Assembly (NCBI GenBank): GCA_016786885.1
Contig: JAEUVO010000067.1
Coordinates: 1-64,000 of the forward strand
DNA length: 64,000 bases
Direction of reading: 5' to 3'
Source of the DNA: Chitinophagaceae bacterium
GTDB taxonomy: Bacteria; Bacteroidota; Bacteroidia; Chitinophagales; Chitinophagaceae
Notes under the pieces: generated by a model
Told to the model about the DNA's origin: nothing
The model's database searches: none
Seen by the model: the letters and a program-made list of their open reading frames with translations, nothing else
Position numbers and translations under genes: made by a program
Shown here: positions 46,475-54,647 of the stretch, piece after piece
Numbering within the stretch: position 1 is the first letter of the stretch
Layout of the letters: the number at the start of each line of letters is the position of its first letter

Positions 46475-46984
46475 TCAGTTTTCTTTAATAGAAGAAACGC
46501 TCAGGAAAGGCTGCAATTGTACAAGATTTGTTAATATGCTTTCTTCTGTCACCGTTGCCGCCACATCCGAAACCAGCAGAAAGTCATTTATCGAGTCGTG
46601 CCAGCACATAGGCTCACTGAAAAAGTTAATAGCTACCTGGTGAGCTGCTTTATTATTTATATCAGAATTAATAATCTCAAACCGATATTGACTGAATTGC
46701 AGAAAATGTCTTCCAAGGTTATCTAATACACCAGGAATCTTACCGTTTAACTGCTGTATATAGCCAGTAACAGATGTGCTGACAAGAAAGTGCAGCTTTT
46801 CTGCCTGCGGGTTATTCAATAACATCTCAGCAAAAGATTTTTGTCTGTTACCCTGATTATACAATTGGGCCTGCATTTTAAACTCATTATACGAACTGTC
46901 AAATACAAGTTTCTCCCATGCTCCCGGTGAGGCAGCATCAATCATTTTACGGTAACAAAATCGTATAATTCTTTTTTTCTCCAT
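46475..46984 (-). CDS. Unknown protein coupled to pirin
   Basis: A 169-residue soluble protein with no signal peptide and no family I recognise. N-terminus is basic (EKKRIIRFCYRKM), the middle has LHFLVSTSVTGYIQQL and the C-terminus LLVSDVAATVTEES. The one-base gap to the pirin gene suggests co-translation and a shared job. No motif supports an activity. Confidence 0.6.
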   Translation of the reverse strand: MEKKRIIRFCYRKMIDAASPGAWEKLVFDSSYNEFKMQAQLYNQGNRQKSFAEMLLNNPQAEKLHFLVSTSVTGYIQQLNGKIPGVLDNLGRHFLQFSQYRFEIINSDINNKAAHQVAINFFSEPMCWHDSINDFLLVSDVAATVTEESILTNLVQLQPFLSVSSIKEN

Positions 46985-47047
46985 ATAAAATGAAATAAGA
47001 CGTTAAGTACGGATTAACGCCTTATCATTAAAGGACGTTGGATTTTA

Positions 47048-47791
47048 TCAGCCGGGTACATTGATAATATGTGTAAGTACATAGCCGGCAGATACACTTC
47101 CTGAAATAGTAGCAAGCTGAACACCTGCTGTATCATCACTGAATATATTATCACTGGCATTATAGGTATAACCTGTCATCCCCTTTGTATATCCATTGGC
47201 AGTACTCGCATTTACTAAAACTGTAGCATTATTTGCGCCTTCAGGAAAAGCGATTTGTGTGATCTTGAGTGACGTACCCGCCGAATTATAAATATGGACA
47301 TGTATATGTGTAGCCCTGCCTGAGTACCAGCCCGGGAAAATAGTGGTAAAACTCACCAGTCCGTTGGCATCAGTTGTTTGACGGCCACGTAAAAAATGTA
47401 CTCCGGTATAGTTCACTGATTGCATAGCCGTGCCGCCATACTCAGAATAATAACCATCTTTATCACAATGCCATACATCCACAATTGCGCCGGCAAGTAC
47501 TGCGCAATTATTATTGGTATTCTTTATTGTAATATTCATAGTAAGCGGCACTCCGGTCCTGTCATCCCTGATGTCTGAACGAACTAATGATGACGGGGTG
47601 ATAGTGGGGAAAGGGCCTGCTGTTTCCGTAGGGGCTACTGTGCATGTACCGCTGCCACTACCAGAACCACTGCCGGAGCCAGAACCGCTGGTTCCTGATA
47701 AATCATCTTTTTTACAAGCCTGTAAAATGACGGGAGCAGAAGCTGCACCTATCAGAAATTTTTTTAGGAATTGCTTTCTTGATTGTTCCAT
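47048..47791 (-). CDS. Intradiol ring-cleavage dioxygenase-like lipoprotein
   Basis: A 247-residue exported protein with a lipobox (LQAC, Cys26), a (Ser-Gly)n linker at about 33-48 and a domain like intradiol catechol dioxygenases: TAGPFP, AIVDVWHCDKDGYYSEYGG and PGWYSGRATHIHVHIYN, where the Tyr and two His match the Fe(III) ligands; the other Tyr is probably in YYSEY. Lipoprotein forms of this fold are known in Bacteroidota but substrate is unknown. The N-terminus (RKQFLKKFLIGAASAP) also looks somewhat Tat-like, with no twin arginine. Confidence 0.85.
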   Translation of the reverse strand: MEQSRKQFLKKFLIGAASAPVILQACKKDDLSGTSGSGSGSGSGSGSGTCTVAPTETAGPFPTITPSSLVRSDIRDDRTGVPLTMNITIKNTNNNCAVLAGAIVDVWHCDKDGYYSEYGGTAMQSVNYTGVHFLRGRQTTDANGLVSFTTIFPGWYSGRATHIHVHIYNSAGTSLKITQIAFPEGANNATVLVNASTANGYTKGMTGYTYNASDNIFSDDTAGVQLATISGSVSAGYVLTHIINVPG

Positions 47792-47892
47792 AACTGTTGA
47801 TTTTTGTTTGTTAAAGGTTCTACTCTTTCCTCACCTTCTAAATTCTTATAGATAAGCCGGAATATTGTACCGACTAATGTTTTGTTAACAAG

Positions 47893-47914
47893 GGGTCCTG
47901 TAGAAACAGGACCC
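47893..47914. repeat. Short hairpin, possible terminator of the downstream side of the DUF6089 gene
   Basis: A perfect 8-bp stem GGGTCCTG and CAGGACCC around a six-base loop. There is no T run, so a terminator role is uncertain; it lies between the DUF6089 gene stop and the dioxygenase start, both minus-strand. Confidence 0.4.
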
Positions 47915-48053
47915 GGCTTTACATCTAACTGCCCGACAAATTCATTCTGTATTCTCAATCCATGTCGCAACTATGTGAAAGAAATAGTTGCACCAGGTTA
48001 AATTTGTATCGGTAAAAAGTCCTATTGTACCGATGATTTCCCTTTTCAATTAA

Positions 48054-48809
48054 CTAATACCGGATTTTAGGGCACTTAAGCAGATCTCTTTTACCTGTCC
48101 GAAGTATTAATCCAATTGAGTAATTGAGATAGTGATCCTTTTTTGCGGGGTTTGCCGCCTGGCTGAACCCATCGAGGTAGTCTGTATAACCAAGACGATA
48201 AGAAGTCTCGATATTAAAAGCCAATTTGGGAGTAAAAAAATATTTTACGCCAATGCCGGCCGGAATTACTGGCATTACCCTTGGAAGAGTGTGAGCTGCA
48301 TCTGCAGCTAAGCCTGCCCATACATCCGATGTTTCCGGGTCAAAATAAGTAGTGCTAATACTACTGTAGTTCCGTCTTATTTTCAGGAAAGAAAAGCCAA
48401 TGCCGGCAAATACATAAGGAGAAAATCCTTTTTCGGCGTAGTTTCTTGCCAAAGGACTCCACACCAATTGCCCCGTTATCTCAGTTACCGGCGAAGTAAA
48501 ATTAAAATTTCGTTGTTGCCTGTATTCAGGATTGCTGTATTTCGCATCATCTCCATATAACTTACCTAATACCAGGTTTCCCCGTACTGAAAAAGACGGA
48601 CTGAATATCCTGCTGGCATGAAATCCCAATGAAAATTTTTGTGTTTTAAATGATCCTAGTTTCTCGGGTGTGAGATCACCCTGGTAAACCAGGAAACCTA
48701 GATTAAACCCAAACTCATACTTTGGTTTATTTTGCTGTGCCTGTGCGAGAAATGCTTCAAAAAATACAATAGAAAAGGCTATTGCCTCTTTAAAAAGTAA
48801 ACGCTTCAT
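48054..48809 (-). CDS. DUF6089 outer-membrane beta-barrel protein
   Basis: A 251-residue outer-membrane protein: signal peptide (FSIVFFEAFLAQAQ) and about eight beta strands (EFGFNLGFLVYQGDLTPEKLG is the family start; FSPYVFAGIGFSFLKI; LNYSIGLIL). DUF6089/OmpA-like small barrels are frequent in Bacteroidota and of unknown function. Downstream of the LytTR gene but separated by ~180 bases. Confidence 0.82.
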   Translation of the reverse strand: MKRLLFKEAIAFSIVFFEAFLAQAQQNKPKYEFGFNLGFLVYQGDLTPEKLGSFKTQKFSLGFHASRIFSPSFSVRGNLVLGKLYGDDAKYSNPEYRQQRNFNFTSPVTEITGQLVWSPLARNYAEKGFSPYVFAGIGFSFLKIRRNYSSISTTYFDPETSDVWAGLAADAAHTLPRVMPVIPAGIGVKYFFTPKLAFNIETSYRLGYTDYLDGFSQAANPAKKDHYLNYSIGLILRTGKRDLLKCPKIRY

Positions 48810-48991
48810 CGGACATTTTTTAATAGTTAGAAAAAATCTCCGGGCAGAAGCGACCCTGCATCGGCAGGAAATGGCTTGCTTTTAAATACAGAATGTGATT
48901 ACTTTCAAAACGACAGCTTACAATATTCAGTATGAATAGATTGTTAAAAAAATACTGTAATGAATTATGAAGAAAAAAAGACAAGAGGAAA

Positions 48992-49690
48992 TTAAACTTT
49001 TTTCCAATCGCTAATAAAATCAAGATAGCTGTCACTTATTGGCAGTTCAGCTCCCGACGACAGCTTTGCTTTCCGGTTTAATATTGATTTTACTTTATCT
49101 GTGGAAACTATATAACTACGATGTATTCTTCTGAACCTGGCAGAAGGCAATTTCTCCAATACTTTTTTCATTGTCATCAGTGTCATAATTGGTTTACCGG
49201 CTACCAGGTTAATCCGTATGTAATCTTCCAGGCTTTCAATGTACTCGATTTCGTTTAATAGAATTTTCACCATCCTGTATTCCGAATAAACAAATAAAGC
49301 ATCAGCTTCTTCGGTTATTGTTTTATTCCTGTACATATGATATTCAACCGCTTTACTGGCTGCTTTCGAGAATCGCTCAAAACTGATGGGTTTCAGCAAG
49401 TAATCCACTGCATTCAGCTCAAACCCTTCTAATGCAAACTTTTTATGCGCCGTTGTAAAAATGATCATGGGCGGGTTATCAAGAGAGCGGACAAGATCAA
49501 GCCCAGAAATATCAGGCATATTGATATCAATGAATAAGAGGTCTAACGGGTTTTGACGAATAAACTCACTGCCGCTAATAGCATCATCAAATGTCTGTAC
49601 CAACTGAAGCGCAGGTGTTTTTGCAATATACTCCCTGAGTAACACCAGGGCTGGGGGTTCATCGTCAATAGCGATACATCTGACTGGCAT
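48992..49690 (-). CDS. LytTR-family response regulator
   Basis: A 232-residue two-component regulator. Receiver domain: Asp9-Asp10 acidic pair, phosphoacceptor Asp55 (LLFIDINMPDISG) and Lys near 103 (TTAHKKF). A LytTR DNA-binding domain follows at about 135-232 (EIEYIESLEDYIRIN, KLPSARFRRIHRSYIVS). Its kinase is encoded 16 bases upstream, so the pair forms an operon. Targets are unknown. Confidence 0.95.
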   Translation of the reverse strand: MPVRCIAIDDEPPALVLLREYIAKTPALQLVQTFDDAISGSEFIRQNPLDLLFIDINMPDISGLDLVRSLDNPPMIIFTTAHKKFALEGFELNAVDYLLKPISFERFSKAASKAVEYHMYRNKTITEEADALFVYSEYRMVKILLNEIEYIESLEDYIRINLVAGKPIMTLMTMKKVLEKLPSARFRRIHRSYIVSTDKVKSILNRKAKLSSGAELPISDSYLDFISDWKKV

Positions 49691-49706
49691 TTACCTAAGA
49701 TACCAA

Positions 49707-50795
49707 TTATGCCTCTAATATCAGTCGCACTATAAACAATTCATTCTGGGTATTGATTTCCAGCTGGTGTTTTCCGGGATAGAGATGCTGCAGCCGCTTA
49801 CGGGCATTAGAAATACCGATTCCGGTACTCTCGTTGTTCTTGATTTCAAACAGTTTATTCTGACAAAAAAATGAAATGTTATTTTGTTCTATGCTGATCC
49901 GGATAATAATACTTGACGGTTCATGATTGCTCACGCCATATTTAAATGCATTTTCTACAAAAGTCATCAGCAACAGAGGTGCTATCATTTTCTCGTTTGC
50001 ATTGCCTTTAACAAGTAACTCAACATTCATTTTGTTTGCCAACCTGAGCTTCTGCAAGTCAATATAATCCCTCATGCAATCAATTTCACAACTCAATGAA
50101 ACATAATTCTCTCTCACCTCATCAGTTATATACCTCATTATATTGGATAGCTTCATTACACCATCAGCAGCCTTGTCATTTTTTGTAATCACAAGTGAAT
50201 AAATATTATTCAAGGTATTAAACAAAAAATGCGGATTTATTTGTGCTTTTAAAAATGACAGTTCCGCATTTGCTTTCTCTGCTTCCGCCTGTAAGGCCCT
50301 TTTTTCTGTAAGCCGCCATTGCCTGATTATACACATTGCCGTGCTTAAGGACCACACAGTTACAAATAAGACGATGCTCACAATATCAGTTTGTGTGGCC
50401 CCGGGTCTTCCGGGAGGTGGTGGCTGTCGTTCCAAAAAGCCTGGCGGGGCCTCATTAAATGGCGAAGGTTGCATTATTCTGTTATCTGTTACCCGAAATT
50501 GGCCCATCAGGCGATCAAATGGCATTATGAAGTAAACAGCTGCAAAAAGCAGCAGAACCAAAAAAAGGTAAACGAGGTATTTTTTTTTCAGATAAAATTC
50601 CGGGATCAAAAAATAAGTATTGAAATAAAACAAGAACAGGTAAACGATACCAAAAACGAGAAATGTCCATGAAAAAATAATGCTAAAAACACTTTGCTCT
50701 CTGTGTGAATCATAAAGAAAACCGAGAACAAGGCTAAAGAAAAATAACCAGCCGGCGGCATGGGCTATAACAGGAGTTAATTTGTTTTGTCTCAT
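49707..50795 (-). CDS. LytS-type sensor histidine kinase
   Basis: A 362-residue membrane kinase of the His_kinase family: three N-terminal TM helices (about 8-95), a proline-rich periplasmic loop, a fourth TM helix near 140-160, then LKAQINPHFLFNTLNNIYSL with the phosphoacceptor His (about 189), and a degenerate HATPase domain (FVENAFKYGVSN, STGIGISNARKRL). Works with the LytTR regulator downstream. Divergent from the btuB riboswitch. Confidence 0.94.
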   Translation of the reverse strand: MRQNKLTPVIAHAAGWLFFFSLVLGFLYDSHREQSVFSIIFSWTFLVFGIVYLFLFYFNTYFLIPEFYLKKKYLVYLFLVLLLFAAVYFIMPFDRLMGQFRVTDNRIMQPSPFNEAPPGFLERQPPPPGRPGATQTDIVSIVLFVTVWSLSTAMCIIRQWRLTEKRALQAEAEKANAELSFLKAQINPHFLFNTLNNIYSLVITKNDKAADGVMKLSNIMRYITDEVRENYVSLSCEIDCMRDYIDLQKLRLANKMNVELLVKGNANEKMIAPLLLMTFVENAFKYGVSNHEPSSIIIRISIEQNNISFFCQNKLFEIKNNESTGIGISNARKRLQHLYPGKHQLEINTQNELFIVRLILEA

Positions 50796-50888
50796 TACTT
50801 ACAAAGGAAGTTACATAAAAGTTAATCGTTGCAGAGAATCGGTTACCTGGTAAAATGTATGGACAAAGCCGGGTGTGAATAACTCTTC

Positions 50889-50918
50889 TTGCCAAAAAAG
50901 TACTTCGCCCTACATTTG
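50889..50918 (+). promoter_or_regulatory. Promoter of the btuB riboswitch transcript
   Basis: TTG (50889-50891), 19 bases, then TACATTTG (50911-50918), a full match to the Bacteroidota -33/-7 form. Predicted start is a few bases before the riboswitch core. Confidence 0.75.
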
Positions 50919-50924
50919 CATCGA

Positions 50925-51105
50925 TTTGGTTCTTTCGCCTCAGGCGGGAGATGAAAAGGGAAATCCGGTGTAAATCCGGTGCTATCCCCGTAGCTGTAAG
51001 CTCCTTTACAAGTTTTTTGATCTTCAAACCACTGTCCCGCCTTAGGCGAGATGGGAAGGTATCAAATAACGGAGCAAGCCAGAAGACCTGCCAGGTCAAA
51101 GTAAA
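50925..51105 (+). ncRNA. Cobalamin riboswitch
   Basis: Upstream of btuB lies a cobalamin aptamer: AAAGGGAA at about 50955-50962, TCCGGTG and AAATCCGGTGC, CCCCGTAGCTGTAA, CCACTG at 51029-51034, GGGAAGG at 51053-51059 and the B12 box AAGCCAGAAGACCTGCC at 51076-51092. The order and spacing fit the aptamer core. It should repress btuB when adenosylcobalamin is plentiful. The expression platform lies in 51093-51211 and is not clear; a short stem sits at 51116-51132. Boundaries are approximate. Confidence 0.93.
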
Positions 51106-51211
51106 CATTATTCAGCTTTCGGGTGAAAGGCATGAGATGTAAACGTCGAGGGACATTTATATTTCTATTTCTTTTTGTTTCCGGAAGCAGTCACACAAAA
51201 TTTCATTTTAT

Positions 51212-53152
51212 ATGAAAAGACATTTTTTTGTGCTGGCTGCTGTTATTTTCAGCACTCAGCTAAGAGCACAACAAGACACCACATCATTAAGCGAAGTGGT
51301 AATTACCACCAACAAGTATCCCAAAAAACAAAGTGAAACAGGGAAGGTTGTTACAACTATCTCCCGGGAACAATTAGAAAGGAGTGGTGGCAAAACACTT
51401 CCTGAACTTTTGAATACGGTAACAGGAACTGTTATTATTGGCGCCAATAATGCCCCCGGTACAAATCAAACAGTCAACATCCGCGGTGCTTCTGCCGGAA
51501 ACGTATTGATATTGCTGGATGGTATTCCGGTAAATGATCCTTCTGTAATAACAAATTACTTTGATGTAAACTTTCTACCCCTTGACCAAATAGAAAGAAT
51601 TGAAATACTAAAAGGCGGTCAATCCACTTTGTATGGATCAGATGCTGTAGCCGGCGTAATTAATATCATTCTGAAAAAAACAAGTGCAAAGAAGGCAAAT
51701 GTATACGGCACTTTTGCCGGCGGAAGCTTTAACACACTGCGGCAAAACATTGGTTTTAATGGCCGGGGAAACAAAGCTGATTACTCGTTAAATTATACAC
51801 ATCTTAGCAATGATGGATTCTCTGCTGCTCATGATTCCAGCGGATCTGCAAATTTCGATAATGATGGTTTTAATCAGCATGCCGTTAACGGGCGGTTAGG
51901 TTTTGATCTTAGTAAAACTATCAAGATGTCTTTATCAGGAACCTATAGTAATTACAAAACAGATATTGACGCTTCTGCTTATACAGATGACAGGGATTTT
52001 ACCTCAGAAAGTAATAACAAGCAATTTAGCGCTGGCTTGCTGCATTATTTTAGTAACGGGAGTATTCATCTTAATTACAACTACAACAGGGTTGAAAGAA
52101 GTTACCTTGACGATTCCTCACATAAAAGTAATTTGTTCGCCTCTTATTCAAAAAGTAACTATGTCGGGCGGACTCATTATGCAGAATTATATGGCAACTG
52201 GAAATTGAAAAATTGGGAAATCCTTACGGGAGCAGATTTTCGTTCCAATAATACAGACCAATGGTATTGGTCTACAGGAATTTTTGGACCATTTAATCAA
52301 CCGGCTTTAAATGCCCGGGCTAAACAGATCAGCCCCTACGGATCTGTTGTATATAAGATAAATGGTTTAAATGTTGAATTAGGCGGACGCTTCAATGAAC
52401 ATTCAGAGTACGGAAGTAATCTCACTTTTACATTCAATCCCTCCTTTCTTGTGAAAAAGAAGGCAAAGGTTTTTGCTAATCTGTACTCAGCTTATAAAAC
52501 ACCAACCCTATACCAATTATTTGATGCATATGCCGGAAACGCAGACCTGGTACCAGAAAAAGGCATCATAGCAGAAGCTGGCGCTGAACTGATAGCTGGC
52601 AACCCGTTTTCGGCAAGACTAGTAGGTTTTTACCGGAAAACAACAGATGCAATTGTATACACATTCAATCCTTCTACTTTTCAAAGTAGATACCTTAACG
52701 TAAGTGAGCAAACCAACTATGGTTTTGAAACAGAATTGTCATACGTAAAAAAAATCTTTAGTATTAATGCTAACTATACCTATACAAATGGTAAAACAAC
52801 TTCGCCTTATGACGGCACGGGGAGTCCTTTGGGTAAAGATACCAGCTACTATAATTTGTACCGCATTCCCAAACATGCCATTAACCTTTCTGCAGGCATC
52901 CAACTCAGCAAAGAATTTTTTGTGAGCACCCATTTCCGCAGTTTCAGCAAGCGGGAAGAATTCATATATGGTTCATCTCCCGAAAAGATTGATGCTTATG
53001 CGGTAGTAGACCTGTACAGTGAATACAAATTCGGAAAGGCGCTAAGAATATTCCTGGATCTGAAGAATATTACCAATAAAGTATACTTCGACATTCCTGG
53101 TTACAATGCAAGGAGGTTCAATTTCATCGCTGGCCTGAGTTTCCACTTGTAA
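51212..53152 (+). CDS. btuB: TonB-dependent vitamin B12 receptor
   Basis: A 646-residue outer-membrane receptor with signal peptide, TonB-box region (SLSEVVITTNKYPKK), plug (VNIRGASAGNVLILLDGIPVND, IERIEILKGGQSTLYGSDAVAGV) and a barrel ending in FNFIAGLSFHL. Assignment to cobalamin or a corrinoid is from the riboswitch directly upstream, plus the BtuB-like wording of the plug. The gene after it encodes a cysteine-rich CWC protein. Confidence 0.93.
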   Translation: MKRHFFVLAAVIFSTQLRAQQDTTSLSEVVITTNKYPKKQSETGKVVTTISREQLERSGGKTLPELLNTVTGTVIIGANNAPGTNQTVNIRGASAGNVLILLDGIPVNDPSVITNYFDVNFLPLDQIERIEILKGGQSTLYGSDAVAGVINIILKKTSAKKANVYGTFAGGSFNTLRQNIGFNGRGNKADYSLNYTHLSNDGFSAAHDSSGSANFDNDGFNQHAVNGRLGFDLSKTIKMSLSGTYSNYKTDIDASAYTDDRDFTSESNNKQFSAGLLHYFSNGSIHLNYNYNRVERSYLDDSSHKSNLFASYSKSNYVGRTHYAELYGNWKLKNWEILTGADFRSNNTDQWYWSTGIFGPFNQPALNARAKQISPYGSVVYKINGLNVELGGRFNEHSEYGSNLTFTFNPSFLVKKKAKVFANLYSAYKTPTLYQLFDAYAGNADLVPEKGIIAEAGAELIAGNPFSARLVGFYRKTTDAIVYTFNPSTFQSRYLNVSEQTNYGFETELSYVKKIFSINANYTYTNGKTTSPYDGTGSPLGKDTSYYNLYRIPKHAINLSAGIQLSKEFFVSTHFRSFSKREEFIYGSSPEKIDAYAVVDLYSEYKFGKALRIFLDLKNITNKVYFDIPGYNARRFNFIAGLSFHL

Positions 53153-53162
53153 AATAATACAC

Positions 53163-53378
53163 ATGTGTCAGCATGAAACAAAATATTGTCCCCGGTGTAA
53201 GTCAGTATTTGAATGCAAGCCGGGAAATGTAGTGCAATGCCAGTGTTATGGCATTGCACTTACCAATGAACTAAGGATTTATATAGAACAGCGCTATAAT
53301 GATTGTCTGTGCGGGAACTGCCTCGAATATCTTTCTGTTGAACTAAACCTGTTTAAAGAGAAATATATCTTCAGATAG
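53163..53378 (+). CDS. Cysteine-rich CWC family protein
   Basis: A 71-residue protein with nine cysteines, including CPRC (9-12), CQC (26-28) and CLCGNC (48-53), matching the Cys-rich CWC family, a probable metal-binding small domain of unknown function. It follows btuB by 10 bases and so falls under the cobalamin riboswitch. A function tied to cobalamin uptake or processing is an inference from this context. Confidence 0.85.
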   Translation: MCQHETKYCPRCKSVFECKPGNVVQCQCYGIALTNELRIYIEQRYNDCLCGNCLEYLSVELNLFKEKYIFR

Positions 53379-53379
53379 C

Positions 53380-53387
53380 TACTTTTG
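53380..53387 (+). promoter_or_regulatory. Candidate -7 box of marC
   Basis: TACTTTTG, full match to TAnnTTTG, 16 bases before the marC ATG and just after the CWC stop. It would allow marC to be transcribed outside riboswitch control. Confidence 0.5.
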
Positions 53388-53403
53388 CAGAAAACCAGCA
53401 ATT

Positions 53404-53997
53404 ATGCAATTTCACCTGCAGGAATTCCTGACGCTGACTTTCACTCTTTTTGCCGTTATTGATATTGTAGGGTCTGTACCAATGCTCATTTCTATTAAAC
53501 AGAAAATGGGTGCTATCAATGCCTGGAAAGTAACCCTTATTTCTGGCGCATTAATGGTGTTATTTTTCTTCATTGGCAAACCTTTTCTGAATGTTCTGGG
53601 AGTTGATATTAGGTCCTTTGCCGTAGCTGGCTCTATTGTAATTTTTATTCTTGGCCTTGAAATGGTTCTCGGCATAGAATTTTTTAAACCAGAAAAAGGA
53701 GTTCCTTCCGGCACGGTTGTTCCTATAGCCTTTCCCCTCATTGCAGGAAGTGGCACATTAACCACTATAATGTCACTGAAAGCTACATTTGAAAGAAGTG
53801 ATAAAAATGAATACATGATCCTGCTGGCGATATTAATTAACCTTATTGTAATCTACCTTGTCATTCGTTCACTGAGCCTTATAGAAAAAGTTTTAGGGAA
53901 GGCCGGATTAATGGCGGTACGAAAATTTTTTGGCGTAATTTTGCTGGCTATTGCCGTAAAGGTGTTTGCTACCAATGCGGCGGGATTGATCAAGTAG
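53404..53997 (+). CDS. MarC-family membrane protein
   Basis: A 197-residue, about six-TM protein of the MarC/YchE family (FLTLTFTLFAVIDIVGSVPMLIS; AGSGTLTTIMS near 115). Function is not settled; it was once linked to multiple antibiotic resistance. A -7 box precedes it, so it is probably independent of btuB. Confidence 0.92.
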   Translation: MQFHLQEFLTLTFTLFAVIDIVGSVPMLISIKQKMGAINAWKVTLISGALMVLFFFIGKPFLNVLGVDIRSFAVAGSIVIFILGLEMVLGIEFFKPEKGVPSGTVVPIAFPLIAGSGTLTTIMSLKATFERSDKNEYMILLAILINLIVIYLVIRSLSLIEKVLGKAGLMAVRKFFGVILLAIAVKVFATNAAGLIK

Positions 53998-54054
53998 TTT
54001 GAATTTCTGGGTTTAAGTTTGAGGACATCAAACTTTAAACATCAAATATTTTCT

Positions 54055-54126
54055 GGCCTCGTAGTACAATGGATAGTATAAGAGTTTCCGAAGCTCCAGA
54101 TACAGGTTCGATTCCTGTCGAGGCTA
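54055..54126 (+). tRNA. tRNA-Arg (CCG anticodon)
   Basis: A 72-base cloverleaf: acceptor GGCCTCG with CGAGGCT (first pair is G-U), D arm GTAC/GTAT, anticodon arm with loop TTCCGAA (CCG anticodon reads CGG), T arm ACAGG-TTCGATT-CCTGT. No CCA is encoded. The outer anticodon-stem pair is an A-C mismatch at 27-43. Fits arginine tRNA. A hairpin follows. Confidence 0.93.
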
Positions 54127-54133
54127 CTACTAA

Positions 54134-54160
54134 GAAAGCATCTTTCAACAGGATGCTTTC
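54134..54160 (+). terminator. Hairpin after the tRNA, probable terminator
   Basis: A perfect 9-bp stem GAAAGCATC/GATGCTTTC (54134-54142, 54152-54160) with a nine-base loop, followed by TACTTTCCC. The T run is weak. Confidence 0.6.
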
Positions 54161-54209
54161 TACTTTCCCGTAATATTTTTACCTTCCCTGTCAATAAAAC
54201 ACTTAAACC

Positions 54210-54647
54210 ATGCCAACAACATCCCGCAAACCATCTACTTTCCTGATATTTCCCTGGGGATTGCTATCAATTGTATTAGTACTTGGATTGAACCTCACAC
54301 TGGATAATGAATGGTTCAGTAAAAACTGGAGCTGGATTGCTTTGGTGCTGATCATTCCGGCAGCTATTTTGGAAAATTTCAAAGTAGGCTATTCCACTAT
54401 GAGGATCATGTTCATGAAAGTGGTCTATTCATTAATTTCATTTCTTTTGGTAGGCATGGCTTTCGGCTCTGCTCTTTCCGGGTGGCATATTGAAAAATTC
54501 CAAAAAATATCGGGTGTAAAAACAATCACACTTCCCTGGTATGTGATGCTGGCATTGGCTGTATTGTTACTGATCCAGGTAGCCCAATTATTCAGCATGC
54601 TAAAAGCTGTAAAAAGGGAATTTATGCAGATGGATCCTGATCAGTAG
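54210..54647 (+). CDS. Four-helix membrane protein of unknown function
   Basis: A 145-residue protein with about four TM helices (LLSIVLVLGLNLTL; WIALVLIIPAAIL; KVVYSLISFLLVGMAFG; YVMLALAVLLLIQVAQLF). I recognise no family. It ends at 54647 and the convergent crtY gene ends at 54648, with no gap. Real coding is supported by the hydrophobic periodicity and a good ATG. Confidence 0.65.
   Translation: MPTTSRKPSTFLIFPWGLLSIVLVLGLNLTLDNEWFSKNWSWIALVLIIPAAILENFKVGYSTMRIMFMKVVYSLISFLLVGMAFGSALSGWHIEKFQKISGVKTITLPWYVMLALAVLLLIQVAQLFSMLKAVKREFMQMDPDQ

Noticed and set aside
47641-47700. Short tandem repeat as a CRISPR-like or mobile feature
   Set aside because: It encodes the Ser-Gly linker of the dioxygenase-like lipoprotein and keeps its reading frame.
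47764-47970. 68-residue minus-strand ORF upstream of the dioxygenase gene
   Set aside because: It overlaps the dioxygenase start in another frame and has no domain or signal.
50951-51142. ORF of 63 codons inside the cobalamin riboswitch
   Set aside because: It covers the conserved aptamer and B12 box, so it is RNA structure, not protein.
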